Positions 1 to 9,170 of a DNA stretch of 64,000 nt are shown here, one piece after another (within the stretch, counting starts at the first letter, position 1; the number at the start of each line of letters is the position of its first letter). The DNA comes from Nymphaea colorata (lineage: Eukaryota; Streptophyta; Magnoliopsida; Nymphaeales; Nymphaeaceae), in assembly GCF_008831285.2 (NCBI RefSeq), contig NC_045143.1, forward strand, positions 15,091,151 to 15,155,150, written 5' to 3'. Made by a program: the position numbers and the translations under genes. A model generated the notes under the pieces. The model was not told the origin of the DNA and made no database searches. It saw nothing but the letters and a program-made list of their open reading frames with translations.

Positions 1-207
1 AGTTACTAGTGTTTGTTTGACACTTTTCCATGATATAGCTCTTCCAACCAATAGAAATACATAGTCTGAAGTTGACTTTCTACTGTCTTAGCACCCAGCA
101 AAGTAAGAATCTGAATACCCAATAATCTCTAACTGGTCTGACTTCTTTTATGTGAGCATAAAATCTTTTGTTATTTGTAAGTACCTCAATACTCTTTTGG
201 CTGCTTT
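1..207 (-). pseudogene. copia A RNase H, partial
   Basis: Read on the minus strand, this continues the reverse transcriptase and contains recognisable RNase H text: a YSDS-(Y)-FAGC block, then a DSRKSTS block and an AISWKS block. These are the first conserved segments of copia RNase H. The frame carries stops. The rest of the domain and the 3' LTR lie to the left of the window. Confidence 0.6.
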
Positions 208-1200
208 TCAATGATCCATACTAGGATTACTTAAGTATCTGCCTAACATTCCAACAATAAATGCAATATGCAGACGAGTACAAACTTGAGCATACATAAG
301 GTTTCCCACAACAGATGAGTAAAGAATCCTTTCCATTTCTTTAGATTCGAGTTCACTTTTAGGGCACTGTTTGAGACTAAACTTGTCTCCTCTGGCAACT
401 GGAGTATCTCCTGGTTTGCAATCTTTCATGTCATATCGCTGAAGTACCTTATCAATGTAGGTCTTTTGTGATAATCCAAGAATACCCCAAGAACCATCTC
501 GAAATATCTTGATCCACAATACAAAAGATGCATCACCAAGATCATTCATGTCAAACTTTGTTGACAAAAATTTATTAGTTTCATGTAATATATCCATATC
601 ATTACTTGCCAGCAATATATCATCGACATATAAAACTAGAAAAATAAATTTACATCCACTGAACTTTTGGTATGCACATTCATCAACCATGTTAGTCTTG
701 AAACCAAATGAAACTATAACTTGATGAAATTTGTAATACCACTGACGGGAAACTTGCTTTAGCCCATAGATGGATTTCTTGAGTTTGCAGACCATTTTTT
801 TGCATCCCCTGAAACAAAGTTTTCTTGGTTGCACTATATATATGGTTCTATCATTGTCTCCATTGAGAAATGCTGTCTTTACATCCATCTGTTGCAGCTC
901 TAAGTCAAAATAAGCCACAAGTGCCATTATGGACCTGAAAGAGTCTTTCGACGAAACTGGAGAGAAAGTCTCTGTGTAATCAATGTCTTCCTTTTGAGTA
1001 AAGGCCTTTGTGACAAGACGTGCCTTATACCTTTCGATGTTCCATAATGAATCCCTATTGGTTTTAAATATCCATTTACAACCAATGAGGTTCACATCTT
1101 CAGGCAAGAGAACAACGTCCCATATGTCATTATCCATCATGGGCTTTATTTCTTCATTCGTGACATTTATCCACTTATGAGATTTAGAACTCTTTATCAC
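208..1200 (-). pseudogene. copia A reverse transcriptase
   Basis: A 330-codon open stretch of copia reverse transcriptase (RVT_2 family). From the N-terminus it shows the GCKWIFK block, the KARLV block, the DVKTAFLNG block with a catalytic Asp, the LKKSIYGLKQ block and YVDDILLAS, which holds the active-site Asp pair. The C-terminal part keeps the thumb and connection region. The domain is uninterrupted, but the stop between it and the integrase tail at about 1201 and further breaks upstream mean that no complete polyprotein can be made. Confidence 0.85.
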
Positions 1201-2205
1201 TTACTGAAAGTTAATAGGATCATATTCCATTAAACCCATATCAACATCATGTTCTTGGAGATAGACAAAATCATTTGAAATTGTGCTTCTCATCTCTCTA
1301 GTGGATCTCCTCAATGATACATCTACTTGATTTTCTTGAGGTTGTTGAGTTTCTTCTTCAGTGGTTTGAATAAGGAGACCGTCATTATTGTCTTCTTCTG
1401 GATATGTTGATGGAACAATGGTAGGAATAAAAACCTGACTATTGCTTACAACATCTGTATGAGTAGACTCAGGTCCCTCTTCAAAGGCAATACATCTAAC
1501 CTTATCACCTCCCCCAAACTTAATATCCTCAAAGAAATGGACATTTCTCGTTTCAAAGAAGGACTTACTGGTTGGATTATAAAACTTATAACCCCTTGAT
1601 CTTTCATAATATCTAACAAAATAACAGCTAACCATCTTAGAGTCCAGTTTCCTTTCATTTGGCCCATATGGCATCACTTCAGCTGGACATCCCCAAACAT
1701 GAAAATGCTTCATACTAGGCGTTTTGTCTGCCCATAACTAATATGAGGTTTTCGGTACTGCTTTTGATGACACTCTATTGATAATATAAACTACATTCTT
1801 TAATACCTCTTCCCAGAGGGACTCCGATAAGCTAGAATGATTTATCATACTCCTTACCATATCCATAAGAGTTTGGTTTCGTCTTTCAGCTACACCATTC
1901 ATTCTGGGAGAACCCGACATGTTGTATTGAGGGACTATACTGCATTCCTCTAGGTACTTAGTGAAAGGGTCTGGACGTTTTTCACCTGATCCATCAAATC
2001 TACCATAGTATTCACCACCACGGTCAGATCTAACAGATTTAATCATTTTGCCTAATTGATTCTCAACTTTGGCTTTAAATGATTTGAAAACATCTAAGGA
2101 TTGAGACTTCTCATGAATAAAATACAGGTAACCATAACGAGAATAGTTGTCTATGAACGTGATAAAATATTGTTGTCCATTCCAACAGGAATGGATCACA
2201 AACAT
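1201..2205 (-). pseudogene. copia A integrase core and C-terminal region, two frames
   Basis: 1738-2205 encodes the second half of the integrase catalytic core. It has the [10 protein letters not shown] block, the second catalytic Asp in SDRGGEY and the catalytic Glu in [10 protein letters not shown]. 1201-1713 continues with the copia integrase C-terminal region (HVWGCPAEV, then a YKFYNP block) and the acidic linker before reverse transcriptase. A stop separates the two blocks, at about 1735. The first catalytic Asp lies upstream in another frame, so a frameshift splits the active site. Confidence 0.8.
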
Positions 2206-3178
2206 CTGTATAAATCAGTTCTAAGACGTTTAAAGCTCTATTTGCACATATTTTCTTAATGTTTGTTCGTTTTCCCTTTATATATTCAATGCAAACATTA
2301 AAGTTTGCAAAATCAAGAGATTCAAGAATTCCATTCGACATAAGCCTTTTGATCCTCTTGTCAGAGATATGTCTTAAGCGCCTTTGCCACAATATAGCAG
2401 AATTCTCATTTGCTAATTTTCTTTTAGTACCACTAGACGTAACATGCAAGGTTTTATGATATGAAGCAACCGTATCAAGGAAATAGAGGTTATCGCTACC
2501 AGACAAAGAACTAGTAACAATCAAATTTGAGTGCAGAAACAACTTAAATTTACTACCTCCAAATGAACAATAATAACCAAATTTGTCCAATAAGGAAATA
2601 GAAATCAAATTCTGTCTAAAAGACGGTACTACATAAGTTTCTATCAAATTTAAATAACAACCAGTCTTTAATAATAACCGAAAATCTGCTATAGCTTCAA
2701 CCTTCACCTTCTTGCCATCGCCCATATAGATGAATCTTTCATCATTATTTGACGTTCGGCAATTTAGGCAGCCCTGCATAGAAACACTTATGTGAGTAGT
2801 AGCACCCGAATCTACCCACCAAGTGTGTCTGGATACTGAAATTAAATTAACATCAGAACAAACCAAAGTGAGAAATGTACATTTCCTTTCACGCCATGCG
2901 TGATACTTGGTACAATCCTTCTTCATATAACCTTCACCATTGCAAAAGAAGCATCCTGATTTGCCTTCCTTATGCTTGTTCTGATTTTTAATGGATGAAT
3001 GGTCAATTGCAACTTCCTTAATAGTCTTTCTTTTCTTACTTTCAGGCGTAGTAGCCAAGTGAGCATTTTCTATCTTATCATGCTTCAATCTCTTCTCTTC
3101 ATCCACACAGTGTGAAATGAGCTCATTAAGAGTCAATTTTTTCCTTCTGACAATTATAACTAATTTTAAACTGTCCAT
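2111..3178 (-). pseudogene. copia A gag C-terminus, protease and pre-integrase domain
   Basis: In order this 355-codon frame shows a zinc knuckle (C-x2-C-x4-Y-x4-C, about residues 76-89), an aspartic protease active site WVDSGAT, a GAG-pre-integrase block (LWQRRLRHIS), and the start of integrase with its first catalytic Asp in YTDVCDPF. The zinc-knuckle histidine is replaced by tyrosine, a C-to-T type change that should destroy metal binding. The frame runs out near 2200, where the integrase continues in a different frame. Confidence 0.8.
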
Positions 3179-3707
3179 ATTGTGGTGGAAGAGAAAGGAG
3201 AACCATATGCACTATGAAGTCTTCAGGTAATTTCAGACCTAGTGCCTGTAGTTTTGAAGCAAGATGAAACATTTTCATAATGTGCTCCCGTATGTTCCCC
3301 TTGCCTTTACATTTTAGCGTCACAAGTTTACTTGAAAGAGTACTTGTTTCAGCCTTTTCGTTTTTAGCAAAACACTTTTCAATTTCTTCGAGGAACACCT
3401 TGGCACTAGCTTTTTTACTAATTGAGCCCCTAAAATTTTCTAAGATTGATTTGTTCATGATCATTAGACACATGTGGGTTGAGTGCTCCCACCGTTCAAA
3501 GTTCCACTTATCATCATGAGAACTTTCATCTGTTAACTCAGGTGGGGACGACACCCTAAATGCAAGGTCGAAATCCATGCAACTCAGAACAATCATAACA
3601 ATTTCTTTCCAATCCTTAAAATTTGAACCATTTAACTTAGGAATAGTACTCAAATTTGCAGATATCATGGAAGCAGAACTCACTTTATAAAGAACAAAAA
3701 ATACCAA
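3126..3707 (-). pseudogene. copia A gag (UBN2-type)
   Basis: A 193-codon frame resembles copia gag of the UBN2/Retrotran_gag_2 family. An N-terminal segment has the NGSNFKDWK block (residues about 24-32). A middle part has FLEEIEKCF, then a KLVTLK block and REHIMKMFHLASKL. It overlaps the next frame by about 50 bases, so a frameshift separates it from the zinc-knuckle part. The start used is the first Met, at 3707. The true start may be the later Met ahead of the SANLSTIPKLNGSNF block. Confidence 0.75.
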
Positions 3708-4289
3708 ACATGCTCACAATCAATACATGTACATAAATGAAATAACAAATATAAATGAATTTAAATACAATGGCCTAAATCCCAATACAAGGTACTAGTG
3801 CAACATTAATATCCAATCTTTAGATTGAAATATTAACTGCAAGTGGTATTCTTGGTCGACAATGAATGTAGATAATTAGCCATATCAAATAACGAGCTTA
3901 TCTTTGGATTTACTCACTATTCACATGGAAACCAGAAAATTATCACATATTCATTACCATGTATGTTTAAACCTGACCAAACAACAATCCTCTTTTGGAT
4001 TGATCATTACCCGCATAGATTAAGTATACTATCATCTAATGTTCGAAACAGACAAATTCCTACAATAGAGGTCACTTTGGCGACATAAAGTATAAATCTA
4101 CTCATTTTGAACAATAGACATGACAAAAGATTAAATTTATAATCCAAATATTCATCTAAGGTACACCCACAATTTTAATAACATGTAAAACATGATGCAT
4201 ATATTAAAATTTACATACAAAATTACCTTACATTGAATCCAAAACCAAATGATTCAATGAAATAGGCCCAAAAGAGTCTAAAATTTTAT

Positions 4290-4710
4290 AAACCGGTATC
4301 ATAATTGTGCTTAAGTGAGTTAATAACCACTGAATCGGCTTTAAAATGGTCAGTATCATTCTTAAACCACAATTAAAACACCCACATGACCCTAAATAGG
4401 ACTGACCGGCAACTAAAACACCCACATGGTCCTAAATAGGACTGAACCGGTTTAAAAATATACCCAACTGGTCAAAAATAGACCGAATTGGTTCTGAAAC
4501 CCACTGAACCGGTTGGAAAATGACTAAAATCGGTTCCAAGGCTGAATGAACCGGTTTGAAAAGGGTCCGAATCGATAAAAACCGTTTTAAATTTGAACTG
4601 CATCGGCTCAAAAAAGTACGAACCGGTTCTGAATTGAATTGAATCGGTCTTAAACCGAATGAACCGGTTCCATTCTCTTCAGAATCAGTTTGACAAAAGA
4701 ACCGTATTTT
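4290..4710. repeat. degenerate AACCGGTT minisatellite
   Basis: The palindrome AACCGGTT, or one-base variants of it (AATCGGTT, AATTGGTT, AACCGGCA), recurs roughly every 15-35 bases. Clear copies are near 4444, 4507, 4552, 4622 and 4664, each usually preceded by TGA and followed by a short A-rich spacer. It lies in the copia A leader. Confidence 0.7.
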
Positions 4711-4814
4711 CAAAATTTAAACCGTATGGATACGGGTTGGGTTCGACAGGACCCGACCCGGGTCCAAAGTTCTTACTGCAAGTGGTCTGAGGTGGCACAA
4801 TTTTTTATTTTTTT

Positions 4815-4986
4815 GATTCTTATGGATCCGGGTTGGATCTGTCATGACCAGGCCTAGGTCCGACCGCCTACCGCGCTAGCGGTTTCCAACGTTCATCGTT
4901 TTCTTTTTCTAAGATTCTTATGGATCCGGGTCGGGTCTGTCATGACCCGACCCGGGTCCGACCGCCTACCGTGTGAGCGGTTTCCA
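4815..4986. repeat. 98-bp-period tandem duplication in copia A leader
   Basis: The block beginning GATTCTTATGGATCCGGGT at 4815 recurs at 4913, and similarity holds for about 74 bases through a shared GCGGTTTCCA. The second copy carries a strong inverted repeat (GGGTCGGGTC, then GACCCGACCC). Confidence 0.8.
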
Positions 4987-5296
4987 GCAGCGATTCCACC
5001 GTTCGCCTGCCAAACGAACGAACGACAGATGAACGGTGGAGCTCCTCCGATAGGCCTCCCAACATTGTGGGTGGGTGCCGGCGGGTCGCACAGTGCTGTC
5101 CGGCCGTCACCCCTCCTTGTTCCTCTTTCTACGGCTGCAATGGAAGCCCGACGGCTTCCATTGCCCACGCCCATTAGCAAGGGAAATGGGGAAATGGGGA
5201 AAGGAGACAAACACGGCGGTTCTCAAAAGGAGAAGATTCGAAAAGGAAGATCGCACAAAATTTATCTAAAAAACCAACGATTCAACTATAAACATA

Positions 5297-5309
5297 GGTT
5301 CTGATAGCA
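5297..5309 (-). other. primer binding site of copia A
   Basis: The minus strand reads TGCTATCAGAACC. This is the usual plant copia site TGGTATCAGAGCC (complement of initiator tRNA-Met) with two mismatches. It lies two bases inside the proposed LTR end (CCCCATCA on the minus strand). Confidence 0.6.
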
Positions 5310-5311
5310 AT

Positions 5312-5735
5312 TGATGGGGAGATTTCCTCATGCATATACAAACAAATGAATATGCCCTAAAGCAGGATCTCGTTCTTGCTAAATCACTGTGTCAAAATTT
5401 TAACTGTAGTGAAAGCGTACCTGAATCCATCTGAACAAGTGGACGATAAGATCGCAGTAGGATCTTCCAGGGTTTGTGCTTGAGCGCGTGTGGTTTCGAT
5501 GGAGAAGAGACAACTCTAGAAAACGATGTTTCAACTCTCTTCACGACCCTAGGGACCACTACCTTTTATATTATGAGCAATTTCGGATTCAACCCATCAA
5601 AGAATCCGTAATTGCGTATAGGTATCTATACATTATAAAAATACCTCATACCATATAAAATGACGTGATATCCCAAAATGCAATCACTTAACCGGATATT
5701 TACATTAAGATAGCTATAATGTTTGAAATTCCTCA
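5312..5735 (-). repeat. 5' LTR of copia A (putative)
   Basis: Bounded on the left by the primer site. On the minus strand it would start TGAGGAATTTC and end CTCCCCATCA, giving TG...CA ends and 424 bp. A TATA box (TATAAAA on the minus strand, 5564-5570) sits where an LTR promoter should. LINE-like coding sequence resumes just to the right. With the partner LTR outside the window, the right edge is inferred only from the TG/CA rule. Confidence 0.5.
5564..5570 (-). promoter_or_regulatory. TATA box of copia A LTR
   Basis: The minus strand reads AATATAAAAGG in a GC-balanced context, about 250 bases upstream of the LTR end. This suits the U3/R boundary of a copia LTR. Confidence 0.45.
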
Positions 5736-5739
5736 TTGA

Positions 5740-7030
5740 TATATGTCGACCCACCAAATGATCCTTACACTGCCATCTGTTGTCGGCAATTGTGGAAACT
5801 GTTGTAATGATTGTGCCTTGAGAAATATTATCATCAGCAGGAGTCGTGTAAAATGGCTGAAAAAGGGGATCTCGACACTAGACATTACCACGAGTTTGCA
5901 AAAGGAAGACAAAGGAGGAATCACATATCCAAAGTGATAATAGGGGAGAAAGAAGTAACAAGCCCAGCTAATATATTTGATGCATGCACAAGATATTTTG
6001 CAGAGTTTTTGGCAGACGAATCGACATCAGGGGTCATACTAGCTCGATAATTACTAGATGGGCCTTGAGTCAAAAGGTGGAAAATAACAAGCTCCTGGGC
6101 ACTCTTACAAAAGGATGAAATACTGGGTGGTCCTTGAGGTTGATGTGAGCTTAGCTCCAGGACCAGATGGCTACCCTAACTCATTTTGCAAGAGGAATTG
6201 GGAGTTGGTGAATTTAGAAGTTTCCAAAGCAATCCAAAACTTCTTTTGAACTTGGTGTCTAGTTAAAAGCGTTAATAGAGCACAACATGTTGCTATTACC
6301 GAAGAAAGCAGGTGAGTTTCAGCTTTCTAATATGCAGCCTATGTCAATGTGTAATAATGTCTACAAATTTATCAGCCATCTTGTTATGAAAAGAATGAGG
6401 CCTATTATGTCATGGGTGATTGCTTCCAATGAAAATGCATTCTTGCCTAATAGAAGTATACAGAAAAGCTTTTGTTAGGAAATGCATGGAGCATGTGTTC
6501 TCATATTGCAGGAAGAAAGATGTTTGCTTCAAGTGAGATCTCATAATGCCTAGACCGTGTAAGCTGGAGATGTCTGGCAAATACCTTGCATCATTAGGGG
6601 TTCAACGACCGTGCCACTGCTTTGTTGATAATTGGAAGAGAGGGTGAACGGTTTGCCCCCAAGCGTAGCATGAGACAGGGGGTTCCACTCTTCCCGTATC
6701 TCTTTTAGGTCGGTATGGAGATGCTAACAAGAAGCATAGAAGTCAGTATGCAAGAAAATAAAATGAAAGCACCATGGATGGGTAAAGGATACATGAAATT
6801 GTCGTCCAGTTTATATGAAGATGATCTGCTATTATTTTTTGGCAGCTAATCAAAACAAACTTCAAGTTTTAAAAGCCACAAAGTATGATCATTTTGTCGA
6901 GAAGTCAAGCAGGAAGATTAATGACGAAGAAGACACATTTATAGTGTTTAATATGTCGCAGGCTGAAATACGCCAGACCCAAAGGATCACCTAGTGGAGG
7001 AAGGGAGAACTGCCAACCAAGTGTATTGGT
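5740..7030 (+). pseudogene. LINE D, L1-type ORF2 remnant
   Basis: Broken plus-strand frames follow the plant L1 ORF2 consensus in order. They are SRVKWLKKG and the RRRNHIS-type block just before the polymerase (5840-5935), an APGPDGYP block (about 6150), the PKKAGEFQLSNMQPMS and NAFLPNRSIQ blocks (6300-6465), a RQGVPLFPYLF block (about 6675), and YEDDLLLF (about 6815), which corresponds to the catalytic YADD. Stops and frameshifts occur every 100-300 bases. Both ends are truncated. The segment beginning DESTSGV resembles the same position in LINE B, so the two are probably the same family. Confidence 0.75.
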
Positions 7031-7039
7031 CCATCCTTA

Positions 7040-7203
7040 GGGGGTGTTTGGACAAATGAATAATTTGTAAGTGTCCAATCAATCTGTCTCAAAAATTGGT
7101 GTAGATTTATGAAACATTGGGTTTTAGTGCTCCATGGATTGTCTTAATTTTTAGGACAGATTTATTAGACACTCACAAACTGTTCCATTGTCCAAATGTC
7201 CTC
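7040..7203. mobile_element. Tourist-like MITE (PIF/Harbinger-derived)
   Basis: A 164-bp element with imperfect terminal inverted repeats. The left end is GGGGGTGTTTGGACAAATG, and the right end read in reverse is GAGGACATTTGGACAATGG. The inverted similarity continues about 50 bases inwards (AAGTGTCCAATCAATCTGTC against GAGTGTCTAATAAATCTGTC). It is flanked by TTA at 7037-7039 and 7204-7206, the PIF/Harbinger target duplication. It has no coding capacity and could fold into a long hairpin RNA. Confidence 0.8.
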
Positions 7204-7206
7204 TTA

Positions 7207-7705
7207 AAAATGGCAGGCTTTCAGAAGTGCAGGGACGAAAAATAGTAATTGTAAGGGAAAATAGGCTAGCTAACTGGAATCTTTGACTAAACGTAACATG
7301 TAAGGTTTTATTTTTTACGTTACTTTAATGTTTAATTTTTTGTTGAGAAGAATCAACCATTGACATATTTAATTGAACTGTAATGTTTAAATCATTTGCC
7401 TAAAATATACATTTTAAACTTTTAATTTTAAATCCATCACACGTGTTTTTAGGCTCAAAATATTGAGTGCCAGTTTGCATGCTTTTGGTTTTGGTTTTAA
7501 ATGTGTTTATAAATCTTTTCATATTTTTAATAAAAAAAAGCAAATAACGGTTGATTTTTGTTAGTAAGGCTTGAAAGTGAAAAGAAATAGGCGTTAACGG
7601 GCATGGTAAAAAAAGGATTTGTTTCATCAGCAATGACCTGCTTCCATTCCCGAAAGCAATTATGTGTGTTTTGGGTACAGAACACACAACTTGCTAGAGA
7701 GTTTG
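7207..7705. other. intergenic, nothing recognised
   Basis: AT-rich sequence with poly-T and poly-A runs. Two short minus-strand open frames (7400-7687, 7527-7718) show no family features. 7701-7705 (GTTTG) is the left target duplication of the TRIM. Confidence 0.6.
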
Positions 7706-8036
7706 TGTTGAAAAACATAAAGCAATAACAGAAAAGAGCTTAGGGGATTAACGTGGAGGATATTTTCTTCACCCACGGAAGGCCATCGGCCTTAAAATTG
7801 ATAAAGTATACCAATCTCTTATATAGGCATTACAGCTGATATAACTCCTTATTTTAAGGAGTTGTTACAAGATATTCATTATCAACAAAACCGTTCCCTA
7901 ATTTGTGCGCGTAACTGTTTCCATAATCCATCGTCTTGATCTTTGCCATGATCCTTTAAAAACTATCCTTAACCATAATGTTGACATCTTTACTATATGT
8001 GTGTGCCGTTAACCATCATTCTTTCATCTTCCCTCA
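7706..8036 (-). repeat. 3' LTR of TRIM
   Basis: 331 bp, plus-strand ends TGTTGAAAAAC...CATTCTTTCA. It aligns along its whole length with 8255-8575, with a couple of dozen differences by eye. It contains TATATAAG on the minus strand near 7820. Confidence 0.92.
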
Positions 8037-8254
8037 AATTGGACGGCGTTTCACGAAGTCCGAATTTGCCATGGAGATTTTGTGGAGGCGTTTCATGCTT
8101 TGGCAGCAATTCAGAAATCTCAAGCTTGATTCCTGAAGATTTTGTTTACAGGATCGAGTCATCGCTTTGGTGAAGAAGGCAACGATCTCTTTGGCCGTCT
8201 GCAAGCCATCTTTGGGCTTTGATCTTCTTCTTCAAGCATCCTGCTCAGATACCA

Positions 8255-8575
8255 TGTTGAAAAACATAAAGCAATAACAGAAAAGAGCTTAGGGGATTAA
8301 CGTGGAGGATATTTTCTTCACCCATGAAAGGCTATCGACTTTAAAATTGATAAAGTATACCAGTCTCTTATATAGGCATTACAGCTGAGATAATTCCTTA
8401 TTTTAAGGAGCTGTTACAAGATATTCATTATCAACAAAATCGTTCCCTGATTTGTGCTCGTAACTGTTTCCATAATCCATGGTCTTGATCTTTGCCATGA
8501 TCCTTTCCAAATGATCCTTAACCATAATGTTGGCATCCTTATCATATGTGTGTGTCGTTAACCATCATTCTTTCA
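8255..8575 (-). repeat. 5' LTR of TRIM
   Basis: 321 bp, partner of 7706-8036. A TATATAAG promoter element on the minus strand near 8370 points away from ACL5. The LTR end abuts the primer site at 8254. Confidence 0.92.
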
Positions 8576-8701
8576 GTTTGGAGGTTCGGTTCTAAGCTCT
8601 AAGTCTGTCTAACTCTGTGCTCAATTACTTCGTATCGTTTTTGCCCTTGGTTTAAGAGAGCACTTGAGTAGCTTCAGAAGACAGAGGAAGAAACAGAGAG
8701 A

Positions 8702-8898
8702 GGTGGCATATGAGCAAAGAGACCGATGCTTCACTTCCTTTTAATCTTCTGCCATCATCATGACGATCTTGCATTCATCATCTCCCTCTCGGAACTGCGG
8801 TGGCATATGAGCAAAGAGACCGATGCTTCACTTCCTTCTAATCTTCTGCCATCTCATCATGACGATCTTGCATTCATCATCTCCCTCTCGGAACTACA
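8702..8898 (+). repeat. about 97-100-bp tandem duplication upstream of ACL5
   Basis: The block beginning GGTGGCATATGAGCAAAGAG at 8702 is repeated from 8799 with only a few differences (a TTTT/TTCT change and a 3-base CAT indel). Both copies contain several ATG codons, and a 64-codon open frame (8726-8920) runs through both. It lies 270-470 bases upstream of the ACL5 ATG, so it is promoter or 5' leader. There is no sign that the small frame is a real protein. Confidence 0.9.
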
Positions 8899-9170
8899 AC
8901 TTACTGCCTTCACTTTTTGAGAAAATTCATGCCGATATCTCTCCTTTTCTTGCCTGCACTCAAACATCCTCTTTGAAATCATTACCCATTATCGATTTTT
9001 CTGCCGCCCATCTCCTCGTTGGTTATAATAACCCCCTTCACGCGGCCTCTTCGACAGTACCACCCCGCGCCTCTGTTTACTGTTCTCCTCCTTTACCCTC
9101 TGTCTTCTTCCTTTATTGTTTTCCCCTACTTTTACTTTTACTGTTGGAGTGATCTAACAAGTGAGGAGAG

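Larger units (their letters stand above)
3708..5296 (-). other. copia A untranslated leader
   Basis: About 1.6 kb between the primer site and gag, with no recognisable protein. The gag-proximal 600 bases are AT-rich. 4290-4710 is a degenerate AACCGGTT-centred repeat, and 4815-4986 contains a 98-bp-period duplication rich in GGGTC and GACCC. Several short open frames here (for example 4942-5304 +) have biased composition and match nothing I know, so I treat them as chance. Confidence 0.5.
1..5735 (-). mobile_element. Ty1/copia LTR retrotransposon A, left part outside window
   Basis: Gag, protease, integrase, reverse transcriptase and RNase H occur in the copia order on the minus strand, from about 3707 down to position 1. 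A degenerate initiator-Met-tRNA primer site lies at 5297-5309 and a putative 5' LTR at 5312-5735. The reading frame is broken several times (for example near 2200 and 1740), so the copy is dead. The 1.6-kb stretch between the primer site and gag is long for a copia leader and rich in repeats. The 3' LTR lies outside the window, so the right LTR edge and the target duplication cannot be confirmed. Confidence 0.85.
7706..8575 (-). mobile_element. TRIM (miniature LTR retrotransposon), complete
   Basis: Two direct LTRs (7706-8036 and 8255-8575) flank only 218 bases. The element is flanked by an exact 5-bp duplication, GTTTG (7701-7705 and 8576-8580). The primer site is next to the right LTR (minus strand TGGTATCTGAGCAG, 8241-8254), and a purine tract (TTGAGGGAAGA on the minus strand) abuts the left LTR. 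The element therefore lies on the minus strand with its 5' LTR to the right. It has no coding capacity and must have been mobilised by a partner. It sits about 600 bases upstream of the ACL5 start codon. Confidence 0.93.

Noticed and set aside
4893-5304. Overlapping 105- and 120-codon frames in the copia A leader
   Set aside because: GC-rich repeat composition on both strands, no motif, and located between primer site and gag.
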